A stretch of DNA of 25,325 bases, taken from the NCBI GenBank assembly GCA_003978075.1, contig QOAM01000070.1, forward strand, positions 1 through 25,325, written 5' to 3'. The translations under genes and the position numbers were made by a program. Below are positions 7,782 through 15,071 of this stretch, in pieces. This DNA comes from Thermodesulfatator sp. Lineage in GTDB: Bacteria > Desulfobacterota > Thermodesulfobacteria > Thermodesulfobacteriales > Thermodesulfobacteriaceae. The notes beneath the pieces were generated by a model, which searched no databases, was not told the DNA's origin, and worked only from the letters and a program-made list of their open reading frames with translations. The first letter of the stretch is position 1. Each line of letters opens with the position of its first letter.

Positions 7782-8238
7782 GGGCCTGATTACCCTGGCC
7801 AATCTCCGGCCTTTTGCGGGTTCCAAACATCGAGAAAAGCGGGTGGGGCGTGGGCCGGGCTCCGGGCACGGCAAGACTTCTTGTCGGGGGCAGAAGGGGC
7901 AGCGGGCCCGTAGCGGAGGCGGGGTGCCTCCCTGGTTCGAAGGGGGACAGATGCCCCTCCTGCGCCGCCTTCCCAAGCGGGGGTTCAAAAACCCCTTCCG
8001 GGTGGAATACAAGGTGGTCAATGTGCGGGAGATCGCCCAGAGGTTTGCTCAAGGGGCGGTGGTGGATCCAGAGGCCCTGCGGGAGGCTGGCCTGGTTAAA
8101 GGGCGCAGGGTGCGGGTGAAGCTCCTGGGAGAGGGGGAGATCGACTTTGCGGTCACGGTGCGGGTGCATGCCGTCTCCAAAAGTGCTCGAGAGAAGATCG
8201 AGCGGGCTGGAGGGCGGGTGGAGATCGTCGAGGAGTAA
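7774..8238 (+). CDS. rplO: 50S ribosomal protein L15
   Basis: A 154-residue protein. The glycine- and arginine-rich N-terminal region (KRVGRGPGSGHGKTSCRGQKGQRARSG, residues 22-48) threads into 23S rRNA, and the globular C-terminal domain with VRVHAVSKSAREKIERAGG follows. L15 is a late-assembly 50S protein. The start overlaps rpmD by eight bases, using a GGAGGAG site inside rpmD. secY begins three bases after the stop, the normal spc-operon order. Confidence 0.97.
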   Translation: MNEGLITLANLRPFAGSKHREKRVGRGPGSGHGKTSCRGQKGQRARSGGGVPPWFEGGQMPLLRRLPKRGFKNPFRVEYKVVNVREIAQRFAQGAVVDPEALREAGLVKGRRVRVKLLGEGEIDFAVTVRVHAVSKSAREKIERAGGRVEIVEE

Positions 8239-8241
8239 AGG

Positions 8242-9555
8242 ATGCTGCGCACTTCTGGGGTAGAGAGCCTGGCCAACATTCCGGAGCTGCGGCGCCGGAT
8301 CTTCTTCTTGCTAGGGGCGTTAGCCATTTACCGGATTGCGGTGCATATCCCCACACCGGGGATCAACGCCCAGGCCTTGTTGGCCCTCTTCAACCGGGCC
8401 GGGGGAACCATCTTCGGCTTCATCGACATGTTTTCTGGGGGGGCCTTACGGCGCCTTTCGGTCTGCGCTCTGGGGGTGATGCCTTACATTAGCGCCGCCA
8501 TCATTCTAGAGCTCCTTACCGTGGTCTATCCCTCGCTCAAGGAGATGCAGAGGGAAGGTCCGGAGGGGCGGCGCAAGATAGCCTATTACACCCGTTACCT
8601 CACCGTGGCCATCTGCCTCATCCAAGGGTTCGGTATCGCCGTAGGTCTGGAAAGGATGACCGCGCCCAACGGGAATCCGGTGGTCATGTTCCCGGGTTGG
8701 GCCTTCCGTCTGCTCACCATGATCACCCTCACCACCGGATCCATGTTCCTGGTCTGGCTGGGGGAGCAGATCACCGAGCACGGGATTGGGAATGGGATCT
8801 CTATCCTCATCTTTGCGGGGATTGTGGCTCGACTACCCTCGGCCCTGATCAATACCTTTCGGTTTGTGAAGACCGGGGAGCTTTCCGGGGCGTTGCTCCT
8901 TTTCATCCTGGCCCTGGTGTTGGCGGTTTTTGCCTTTACCTGCTTCATGGAGATGGCCCAGCGGCGGATCCCGGTACACTACGCTCGGCGCATGATGGGC
9001 CGACAGATGGTGGGAGGTCAAAGCACCTATCTTCCCATTAAAGTAAATACTGCCGGGGTTATCCCCCCTATTTTCGCCTCCTCGGTCCTCATGTTTCCGG
9101 CTACCATTTCCACCTTTCTGCCGCTGGCCTTTTTCCAGTCTCTTTCCGTCTACCTCCGCCCGGGTCACTGGCTCTACGAGATCCTCTATGTAGGGCTTAT
9201 CATCTTCTTCTGCTACTTCTACACGGCTATCATCTTTGACCCCAAAGATGTGGCGGACAATCTCAAGAAGTGGGGGGGATTTATCCCAGGGATCCGACCA
9301 GGGAGGGCCACGGAGGAATTTCTAGACCGGGTGCTCAATCGGGTGACGTTGATTGGGGCCATTTATGTGGCGGCCATCTGTGTGCTACCCACGCTGCTCA
9401 TCGTAAAGTTCAACGTGCCCTTTTACTTCGGGGGCACGGCTCTTTTGATCGTGGTGGGTGTGGCTATGGATACCATGGCGCAGCTTGAGGCCCATCTCCT
9501 TACCAGGCGTTACGACAGTCTGGTGCGGGAGGGGCGTCTCAGGCGTCGGCGTTAA
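8242..9555 (+). CDS. secY: Protein translocase channel subunit SecY
   Basis: A 437-residue inner-membrane protein with ten predicted hydrophobic segments, forming with SecE and SecG the channel that exports or inserts proteins with SecA or ribosomes. Family landmarks include the N-terminal RRRIFFLLGALAIYRI, the plug-region FIDMFSGGALRR (about residues 59-70), GVMPYISAAIILE and the cytosolic loop YARRMMGRQMVGGQSTYLPIKVN. The conserved GGFIPGIRPG in a later loop is intact, and the tail is basic (REGRLRRRR). The start at 8242 has GGAG just upstream, inside the end of rplO. Confidence 0.98.
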   Translation: MLRTSGVESLANIPELRRRIFFLLGALAIYRIAVHIPTPGINAQALLALFNRAGGTIFGFIDMFSGGALRRLSVCALGVMPYISAAIILELLTVVYPSLKEMQREGPEGRRKIAYYTRYLTVAICLIQGFGIAVGLERMTAPNGNPVVMFPGWAFRLLTMITLTTGSMFLVWLGEQITEHGIGNGISILIFAGIVARLPSALINTFRFVKTGELSGALLLFILALVLAVFAFTCFMEMAQRRIPVHYARRMMGRQMVGGQSTYLPIKVNTAGVIPPIFASSVLMFPATISTFLPLAFFQSLSVYLRPGHWLYEILYVGLIIFFCYFYTAIIFDPKDVADNLKKWGGFIPGIRPGRATEEFLDRVLNRVTLIGAIYVAAICVLPTLLIVKFNVPFYFGGTALLIVVGVAMDTMAQLEAHLLTRRYDSLVREGRLRRRR

Positions 9556-9578
9556 TTCCAAAGAAGGAGGGGGTAAAA

Positions 9579-10220
9579 ATGAACATCGTCTTTTTAGGAC
9601 CGCCGGGGGCAGGTAAGGGGACACAGGCCAAGAGGATTATCGAAAAGTACGGCATCCCTCAGATCTCCACAGGGGATATGTTTCGGGAACATCTTTCCAA
9701 AGGCACGGAGCTGGGAAAGAAGGCCAAGGAATATATGGAGAAGGGTCAGCTTGTGCCGGACGAGATCGTGCTGTCCATGGTGGAGGAGCGTCTGAAGCAG
9801 CCCGACTGTGAAAAGGGTTTTATTCTCGACGGCTTTCCGCGCACGGTACCCCAAGCCGAGGCCTTGGATGAGATGTTGGCCAAGTGGGGCAAGAAGATCG
9901 ACTACGCCATCGCCATTGAGGTCCCGGACGAAGAGCTGGTTAAACGGCTTACCGGACGGCGTACTTGCAAAAACTGTGGCATGATGTATCATATAATTTT
10001 CAAGCCTCCGAAGGTGGAGGGAAAGTGTGACGCCTGCGGAGGAGAGCTTTATCAGCGCCCGGATGACAACGAGGAGACGGTGCGCAACCGTCTGAAGGTG
10101 TATCATGAGTCCACGGCTCCCCTCATCGATTATTACGAGAAGAAAGGAGTGCTCCACCGTGTAGACGGGATGGGGAGCATAGATGAGATTTTTGAGCGGA
10201 TCGTGAAGATCCTAGGATAA
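9579..10220 (+). CDS. adk: Adenylate kinase, long-lid zinc form
   Basis: A 213-residue enzyme catalysing ATP + AMP to 2 ADP in the cytoplasm. The P-loop GPPGAGKGTQ lies at residues 7-16, the AMP-binding region (ISTGDMFR) at 29-36 and the LDGFPRT motif at 83-89. The LID domain carries C130-x2-C133 and C150-x2-C153, the four-cysteine zinc site of thermostable and Gram-positive-type adenylate kinases, replacing the His/Ser/Asp/Thr set of enteric enzymes. An AAGGAGGGGG site precedes the ATG. The map gene begins immediately after the stop. Confidence 0.98.
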   Translation: MNIVFLGPPGAGKGTQAKRIIEKYGIPQISTGDMFREHLSKGTELGKKAKEYMEKGQLVPDEIVLSMVEERLKQPDCEKGFILDGFPRTVPQAEALDEMLAKWGKKIDYAIAIEVPDEELVKRLTGRRTCKNCGMMYHIIFKPPKVEGKCDACGGELYQRPDDNEETVRNRLKVYHESTAPLIDYYEKKGVLHRVDGMGSIDEIFERIVKILG

Positions 10221-11009
10221 TTGATTTTAGTGCGCAGGACTGGCCGTTCGGCTTCACCCAAGATAAAACTTAAGGCCCCCTGGGAGATAGAGCTTCTCAG
10301 GCGGGCCAATGCTATTGTTATGGAGGTGCTTTTGCGTCTAGCGGAGGAGGCCCGCCCGGGGGTCTCCACTTGGGATCTAGAAGTGATGGCGGAGACGCTG
10401 TGTCGGAGGCGAGGAGGACGACCGGCTTTTAAGGGCTATAGAGGTTATCCTTATGCCCTCTGCGTTTCGGTCAACCAGGAGATCATCCACGGGATGCCCC
10501 GGGAGGACAAGGTTCTCAAGGAAGGGGATCTGGTAAGCTTCGATTTTGGGGTGGAGTATGAGGGCTACATTGGAGATGCGGCCCTGACCGTGGCGGTAGG
10601 GCGGGTCTCGGAGCTGGCTGAGAGGCTCATGAAGGTCACGGAGGAGGCCCTTTATCGGGGCATTGAGAAGGCCCGGGTGGGCAATCGGGTGGGGGACATC
10701 TCCGCGGCCATCCAGCGGCACGTGGAGTCCCACGGATTTTCTGTGGTGCGGGATTTTGTGGGTCACGGGGTAGGGCGGAGTCTTCACGAACCTCCGGAAG
10801 TGCCCAATTTCGGGCGTCCGGGCAAGGGGCCGCGGCTGCAGGCCGGAATGGTGCTGGCCATCGAACCCATGGTGGTCACCGGTAGTCCCAAGGTAAAGAT
10901 CTTGGAGGATCAGTGGACGGCGGTAACGGAAGACGGGGGGCTTGCGGCCCATTTCGAGCACTCGGTGGCCATTACTGCCCGGGGGCCGGAAATCCTTTCT
11001 AAGGTGTAG
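10221..11009 (+). CDS. map: Type I methionine aminopeptidase
   Basis: A 262-residue metalloenzyme that removes the initiator Met from nascent proteins. All five dinuclear-metal ligands are visible: D108, D119, H182, E215 and E246, plus the conserved H90 in the IIHGMP motif. The pita-bread fold length is right. The start is uncertain: TTG 10221 directly follows the adk stop with AGGA only three bases away, while GTG 10230 lies 12 bases from the same AGGA. The family-like sequence begins about 14 residues in (KIKLKAPWEIELLRRAN), so neither choice affects the enzyme. Confidence 0.96.
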   Translation: MILVRRTGRSASPKIKLKAPWEIELLRRANAIVMEVLLRLAEEARPGVSTWDLEVMAETLCRRRGGRPAFKGYRGYPYALCVSVNQEIIHGMPREDKVLKEGDLVSFDFGVEYEGYIGDAALTVAVGRVSELAERLMKVTEEALYRGIEKARVGNRVGDISAAIQRHVESHGFSVVRDFVGHGVGRSLHEPPEVPNFGRPGKGPRLQAGMVLAIEPMVVTGSPKVKILEDQWTAVTEDGGLAAHFEHSVAITARGPEILSKV

Positions 11010-11021
11010 CGGAGGTCTTTA

Positions 11022-11264
11022 ATGGCCAAAGAGGACCATATCGAGGTAGAGGGCACGGTGGTGGAGGCCCTGCCTAACGCCATGTTTCGGGTGGAGCTCG
11101 AGACCGGACACAGGGTTCTGGCCCATGTTTCCGGCAAGATGCGTATGCACTATATTCGGATTCTTCCGGGGGATAAGGTGGTGGTGCAGCTTTCGCCTTA
11201 CGATCTTACCCGGGGGCGCATTGTCTATCGCGGCTCTAAAAAGGATCGAGGAGGGCGGTCATGA
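11022..11264 (+). CDS. infA: Translation initiation factor IF-1
   Basis: An 80-residue OB-fold protein starting MAKEDHIEVEGTVVEALPNAMFRVEL, a clear IF-1 sequence, with GHRVLAHVSGKMRMHYIRILPGDKV and the final GRIVYR. IF-1 occupies the ribosomal A site during initiation. About eight residues (GSKKDRGGRS) follow the point where the 72-residue E. coli protein ends. The last four bases overlap the rpmJ start, so the extension coincides with a coupled start. The adk-map-infA-rpmJ order is common outside enterics. Confidence 0.98.
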   Translation: MAKEDHIEVEGTVVEALPNAMFRVELETGHRVLAHVSGKMRMHYIRILPGDKVVVQLSPYDLTRGRIVYRGSKKDRGGRS

Positions 11265-11374
11265 AGGTTTCGGCTTCGGTAAAGCGGCGCTGTCGGAAGT
11301 GTCGCATCATTCGACGCAGGGGTGTGGTGCGGGTGATCTGTGAAAATCCGCGCCACAAACAGCGTCAGGGTTAG
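11261..11374 (+). CDS. rpmJ: 50S ribosomal protein L36, zinc form
   Basis: A 37-residue protein, exactly the family length, starting MKVSASVKRRCRKC. C11, C14, C27 and H33 form the CCCH zinc site of the C+ paralogue, and the end HKQRQG is typical. L36 is the smallest 50S protein and binds 23S rRNA. The ATG overlaps the infA stop (ATGA). It is too short for most ORF thresholds but sits exactly where expected, between infA and rpsM. Confidence 0.98.
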   Translation: MKVSASVKRRCRKCRIIRRRGVVRVICENPRHKQRQG

Positions 11375-11385
11375 GAGGTGAGAAG

Positions 11386-11760
11386 GTGGCGCGTGTAGCG
11401 GGTGTAGAGATTCCGGACCACAAGCCTATTGAAATCGCTCTTACTTACATTTTCGGTATTGGACGGACCTCGGCCCAAAAGATCCTAGTCAAAGCGGGGG
11501 TGGACTGGTTTAAAAAGACGCGGGACCTTACAGAAGAGGAGCTTACCCGCATTCGGCAGATCATCGAACGGGAATACAAGGTAGAGGGGGACCTCCGGCG
11601 GGAGATAGCTCAGAGTATTCGCCGGCTCATGGACATCGGGTGCTACCGGGGGCTACGGCACCGGATGGGGCTTCCGGTAAGAGGGCAACGCACGCGTTCC
11701 AATGCCCGCACGCGCAAGGGGCCTCGTCCGTCTTCGCTGCGGGGTCGCAAGAAAAAGTGA
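11386..11760 (+). CDS. rpsM: 30S ribosomal protein S13
   Basis: A 124-residue protein starting at GTG (MARVAGVEIPDHKPIEIALTYIFGIG). The H2TH-like region ends with the strongly conserved YRGLRHRMGLPVRGQRTRSNARTRKG, whose basic tail reaches the P-site tRNA. S13 bridges to the 50S via L5. TAGGAGGTGAGAAG upstream gives a strong ribosome-binding site and supports the GTG start. Length and position at the head of the alpha-type gene set are normal. Confidence 0.98.
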   Translation: MARVAGVEIPDHKPIEIALTYIFGIGRTSAQKILVKAGVDWFKKTRDLTEEELTRIRQIIEREYKVEGDLRREIAQSIRRLMDIGCYRGLRHRMGLPVRGQRTRSNARTRKGPRPSSLRGRKKK

Positions 11761-11773
11761 GGAGTAGAAAGCC

Positions 11774-12160
11774 ATGGCGCGCAGGGTTCGCAGAAAAAAG
11801 AAGGTCAAGAAGAATGTCCCTGAGGGTATCGCCCACATCCATGCCACCTTCAACAACACCATCGTGACCATCACCGACCGGCAGGGCAACACCATCGCTT
11901 GGGCCAGTGGAGGCACGGTGGGTTTTAAAGGTACGCGGAAGGGCACGCCTTATGCCGCTCAGCTCGCGGCCCAGGACGCGGCCAAGAAGGCCATGGAACA
12001 CGGCATGAAAAAGGTCTGGGTCTACATCAAGGGGCCTGGTCCGGGGCGAGAAGCCGCCCTGCGGGCCCTGCAGGCCGCAGGGCTGAAGATCACCTTCATC
12101 CGGGATGTGACCCCTATACCTCATGACGGCTGCCGTCCGCCGAAGCGGCGGCGGGTCTAA
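11774..12160 (+). CDS. rpsK: 30S ribosomal protein S11
   Basis: A 128-residue protein with GIAHIHATFNNTIVTITDRQGN, the GGTVGFKGTRKGTPYAAQLAAQ block and the C-terminal DVTPIPHDGCRPPKRRRV, all hallmarks of S11. It lines the platform and E-site region, contacting mRNA with S7. It begins 13 bases after rpsM with a GAGGAG-like site. The very basic first 16 residues are typical. Confidence 0.98.
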   Translation: MARRVRRKKKVKKNVPEGIAHIHATFNNTIVTITDRQGNTIAWASGGTVGFKGTRKGTPYAAQLAAQDAAKKAMEHGMKKVWVYIKGPGPGREAALRALQAAGLKITFIRDVTPIPHDGCRPPKRRRV

Positions 12161-12183
12161 AAATCTTGCGGGAGGGATCAACC

Positions 12184-12816
12184 TTGGCCAGATATACCGG
12201 AGCTAGATGTCGTTTGTGTCGGCGGGAGGGTATGAAGCTCTTCTTGAAGGGGGAGCGTTGTTATACGGATAAATGTGCCTTTGAGCGGCGGAGCTACCCC
12301 CCAGGCCAACACGGTCAGGCCCAGTTGCGGGTAAAGCTTTCAGACTACGGGATCCGTTTGCGGGAAAAGCAGAAAGTCAAGCGCATCTACGGGGTCTCGG
12401 AAAAGCAATTCCGGCGTTATTTCGAGAGGGCCACCCGGATGAAAGGCCAGGCCGGGCACAATCTCCTCCAGCTCCTGGAACGCCGGCTGGACAATGTGGT
12501 CTATCGATTGGGCTTTGCGGCCTCTCGTGCCCAGGCCCGCCAGATGGTGGCCCACGGCTGGTTCAAAGTTGACGGACGCACCGTGGACATCCCTTCTTAC
12601 CTGGTAGATCCCGGGGAAGTCATCGAGCTGAAGGAAAAGTATCGAAACAATCCTCATATTCAGGAAAACCTTGAGGCTGTGGCGCGGCGCGGGATCCCAC
12701 AATGGTTGGAACTCGACGCGGAGAACTTCCGCGGGGTGGTTAAGGCCCTGCCTACCCGGGAAGACATCACCATGCCTATTCAGGAAAGCCTCATCGTGGA
12801 GTTCTACTCCCGTTAA
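12184..12816 (+). CDS. rpsD: 30S ribosomal protein S4, zinc (C+) form
   Basis: A 210-residue protein starting at TTG 12184 (MARYTGARCRLCRREG). The frame is open from an earlier TTG at 12166, but the family N-terminus and a GGAGGG at 12171-12176, seven bases away, fix the later start. C9, C12, C26 and C31 form the zinc knuckle of C+ S4 proteins. The S4 RNA-binding domain (RLDNVVYRLGFAASRAQARQMV) begins near residue 101. S4 nucleates 30S assembly and in E. coli represses the alpha operon; no pseudoknot target was recognised here. Confidence 0.97.
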   Translation: MARYTGARCRLCRREGMKLFLKGERCYTDKCAFERRSYPPGQHGQAQLRVKLSDYGIRLREKQKVKRIYGVSEKQFRRYFERATRMKGQAGHNLLQLLERRLDNVVYRLGFAASRAQARQMVAHGWFKVDGRTVDIPSYLVDPGEVIELKEKYRNNPHIQENLEAVARRGIPQWLELDAENFRGVVKALPTREDITMPIQESLIVEFYSR

Positions 12817-12843
12817 ACCCATTCCTGAAAGCGGGGTGGAAAA

Positions 12844-13836
12844 ATGGAGACACTCAGACCACGGGTTGGCCAGGTGGATCTTATTCGGCCGGAGGGCATC
12901 CGGACCCACAAGGATTCACGGCCACCTTACTACGGAAAATTTGTGATCGAGCCGCTGGAGCGAGGCTTCGGGGTGACCTTGGGAAATGCTCTGCGGCGGA
13001 TCCTCCTCTCTTCCATACCCGGAGCAGCCATTACGGCGGTGAAGATCGAGGGAGCCTTGCACGAGTTCACCAGCCTTCCGGGGGTCTTAGAAGACGTGAC
13101 GGATATCATCCTCAATCTCAAAGGCGTGCGTTTCCGTTTAAAAGCCGAAGGCCCTTATCTCTTTCGATTGGAAAGGCGAGGACAAGGGGAGGTCAAGGCT
13201 GGAGATATCCAGACCGAGGGGCAGGCGGAGGTGGTCAACCCGGAGCATCATATCGCCACCCTCACCAAGGACGGGCAATTGGTGATGGAGCTCCAGGTGG
13301 AGAAGGGGCGAGGCTATGTGCCGGCGGAATTCTCCAAGGAGGAGCATCAGATCGGGGTAATCCCGGTAGATGCAGTCTTTTCTCCTATTACCCGGGTCAA
13401 TTTCTCCGTTACTCAGGCCCGTGTAGGTAAAAGTAGCGCCTTTGACCGGCTGGTGCTGGAGATCTGGACCGACGGGACGATAAGCCCTGAAGAGGCTTTG
13501 TTTTATGCCGCAGGGGTCCTTCGAGATCAACTGGTGGTCTTCGGAGGGGAAAGGCCGGCGCTGGAGGCCCGGCCAGAAAAGAAGAAGGAGGAGGAAGACC
13601 TCGCCGGGATCCTCAACAAGAGCTTGGAAGAACTGGACATCTCCTCCCGCACTCTCAATTCCCTCCTCAGCGCAGGGCTCAAATATGTGGGAGACGTGGT
13701 GGTGCGCAGTGAGCCGGAGATGCTGCGCCTCAAAAACTTTGGAAAGAAGTCTCTGGAAGAGATTCGGACCCGGCTCAAGGAGCTGGGCCTAGACTTCGGT
13801 ATGAGTGTGGAGTGGCAGCCACCGCAATCTGGTTAA
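12844..13836 (+). CDS. rpoA: DNA-directed RNA polymerase subunit alpha
   Basis: A 330-residue protein. The N-terminal domain dimerises and scaffolds beta and beta-prime; it shows FVIEPLERGFGVTLGNALRRILLSSIPG at residues 36-63. The C-terminal domain (about 262-325) has the two helix-hairpin-helix elements, including the LLSAGLKYVGDVV and LKNFGKKSLEEI motifs that bind UP elements and activators. The linker (about 240-258) is charged and rich in K and E. The ATG follows GGGGTGGAAAA. Position after rpsD and before rplQ is canonical. Confidence 0.99.
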   Translation: METLRPRVGQVDLIRPEGIRTHKDSRPPYYGKFVIEPLERGFGVTLGNALRRILLSSIPGAAITAVKIEGALHEFTSLPGVLEDVTDIILNLKGVRFRLKAEGPYLFRLERRGQGEVKAGDIQTEGQAEVVNPEHHIATLTKDGQLVMELQVEKGRGYVPAEFSKEEHQIGVIPVDAVFSPITRVNFSVTQARVGKSSAFDRLVLEIWTDGTISPEEALFYAAGVLRDQLVVFGGERPALEARPEKKKEEEDLAGILNKSLEELDISSRTLNSLLSAGLKYVGDVVVRSEPEMLRLKNFGKKSLEEIRTRLKELGLDFGMSVEWQPPQSG

Positions 13837-13848
13837 AGGAGTGCCGTG

Positions 13849-14475
13849 ATGAGACACCGGAAAAGGAGTCGTCGATTGGTCACTAAATGGGAACACCGGG
13901 TTTCTCTCATGCGTAATCAGGTTACCGACCTTTTGCGCCATGGACGCATCATCACCACTTTGGCTAAGGCCAAGGAGTTGCGCCGGGTAACCGACCGCAT
14001 GATTACCTTAGCCAAGCGGGGGGATCTGGCCTCCCGCCGGCGGGCCCTGGCCTTTATCCGGGACAAGGCTGTAGTGCGTAAGCTCTTTACCGAACTTCGA
14101 GAAAGATACCTGGACCGTCCCGGGGGTTACACCCGCATCGTGAAGATAGGTCCCCGGCGAGGAGACGCCGCCATGATGGCGGTGATCGAACTGGTAGAGG
14201 AAAAGCTTTCGCACAAGCGCTCTCGAAAGAAAATCGAGAGGATGAAAAAGATCGAAAAGGAGATCCAGGAGGCCTTGAAGGCCAAGAGGGAAGCTGCTCC
14301 CGAAGAAGGCGCGGTGGCTGAGGAAAGCAAGGTCCCAGAAAAGGAGACCGCAGAGGAGCCGATTGCACCTGCGGAAGCTGCACCCGAGGAAGAAACTCCT
14401 CCCGCGGAGGAGAGCCCAGCCGTTGAGGAGGAAGTTTCATCCACATCCTCGGGAGAAGGCCCCGAAAATCCCTGA
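13849..14475 (+). CDS. rplQ: 50S ribosomal protein L17 with long acidic C-terminal tail
   Basis: A 208-residue protein. Residues 1-117 are a normal L17 (MRHRKRSRRL, HGRIITTLAKAKELRR, the RPGGYTRIVKIGPRRGDAA motif). Residues 118-148 form a basic, probably helical segment, and 149-208 are a disordered tail rich in Glu, Ala and Pro that E. coli L17 lacks. The ATG at 13849 has AAGGAG seven bases upstream; a GTG one codon earlier is the alternative. L17 sits near the tunnel exit on the solvent side, where a tail could be exposed. It closes the ribosomal run. Confidence 0.96.
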   Translation: MRHRKRSRRLVTKWEHRVSLMRNQVTDLLRHGRIITTLAKAKELRRVTDRMITLAKRGDLASRRRALAFIRDKAVVRKLFTELRERYLDRPGGYTRIVKIGPRRGDAAMMAVIELVEEKLSHKRSRKKIERMKKIEKEIQEALKAKREAAPEEGAVAEESKVPEKETAEEPIAPAEAAPEEETPPAEESPAVEEEVSSTSSGEGPENP

Positions 14476-14487
14476 AGAGCCTCTGGG

Positions 14488-14513
14488 GATACACATAACT
14501 ACGGGTATCTTTT
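14488..14513 (+). terminator. Weak candidate terminator after rplQ
   Basis: GATAC (14488-14492) can pair with GTATC (14505-14509), with G-T wobbles extending the stem, and TTTT follows at 14510-14513. The stem is short and the loop is 12 bases, so this is only a possible intrinsic terminator. No better hairpin with a T-run was seen downstream of rplQ. Confidence 0.25.
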
Positions 14514-14580
14514 GCTATACACAATCCTCTGAATAAAAAGTGATAAGAATTTTTAAGTGACACAGTACGTTAAATTTTTG

Positions 14581-14894
14581 CCTCAATCTTAAAAATTTTA
14601 CGAAATATCCCTTCCTTAGCCTATCGCCGGAAAAGAAATCCTCGGTCATCCGGGAATCCTGGACATTGGCCGGAGTCAGACAAACTCGGTCACGAATTCG
14701 TGTTTGGGATCGATGATCTTTCCATACGGAAGGTCTTAGCCTTTTTCGGCAAGTTGACGCTTGAGTTACGGGAAACATTTGCGATAAGAGGTCTTATGGA
14801 CTCAAGGTCTTTGCGGCCGAGAGATAGTGGAGTGGTCGGGAAACGGAGTCGGTGGCGGCAAATGATTTGTCAATTTAATTTTGCAAAGGGTCTC
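14581..14894 (-). pseudogene. Decayed IS5-like DDE transposase remnant
   Basis: Read on the minus strand, three separate frames give transposase-like pieces. PDHSTISR (14840-14817) matches the motif near the start of IS5-group transposases. YGKIIDPKHEFVTEFV (14726-14679) is followed at once, one frame over, by LTPANVQDSRM (from 14679), the usual D-x-K-H ... TPANVxDS core. A one-base deletion at about 14679 would reconnect them. The pieces lie closer together than in an intact protein, so internal sequence is also lost. GAGACCCTTTGCAAAA (14894-14879) just upstream resembles IS5-type termini. No intact catalytic triad or full frame remains, so it is inactive. Family placement is from motif memory only. 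Confidence 0.6.
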
Positions 14895-14956
14895 TATTTG
14901 ATAAACACTATGACCATTTTAGGGTTTGCGGAACAGCCTCATTAGTAGTTTCTCTT

Positions 14957-14987
14957 GGCGGGCCTGACTCGGCAGGGATAAACCGCC
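14957..14987. other. Nested hairpin in the insertion scar
   Basis: GGCGG (14957-14961) pairs with CCGCC (14983-14987), enclosing CCTG (14963-14966) paired with CAGG (14973-14976) around the loop ACTCGG. The pairing is exact on both levels. It could be part of a mobile-element end, an old terminator or an RNA leader of the downstream small gene; the sequence alone does not decide. Confidence 0.4.
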
Positions 14988-15071
14988 CCGGCAAACACAG
15001 CTCCTTCGCTCACCTATTTGATGACCTCGGTGGTAGAGGGTAAGATGGGCTTGCACTCGAGGAAGGGTTCC

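Larger units (their letters stand above)
14476..15071. other. Gene-poor insertion scar between rplQ and the small gene before rpe
   Basis: About 600 bases without a convincing intact gene. Bases 14510-14620 are clearly more AT-rich than the flanking coding DNA. The middle holds the transposase remnant. At 14922-14940 GGGTTTGCGGAACAGCCTC resembles a second kind of IS terminus. At 14957-14987 there is a nested hairpin. No tRNA, CRISPR or known riboswitch was recognised. Confidence 0.6.

Noticed and set aside
14572..14598. AAATTTTT/AAAAATTT inverted repeat as a terminator
   Set aside because: The stem has only A-T pairs and sits in an AT-rich stretch where such repeats arise by chance.
14515..14778. 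Minus-strand frame of 87 codons as an intact gene
   Set aside because: It only holds the LTPANVQDSRM piece in frame; the matching upstream motif lies in another frame, so it is a fragment of a decayed transposase.
14700..14945. Plus-strand frame of 81 codons in the gap after rplQ
   Set aside because: It runs antisense across the transposase remnant and the IS-like end, has no convincing ribosome-binding site and no protein-like pattern.
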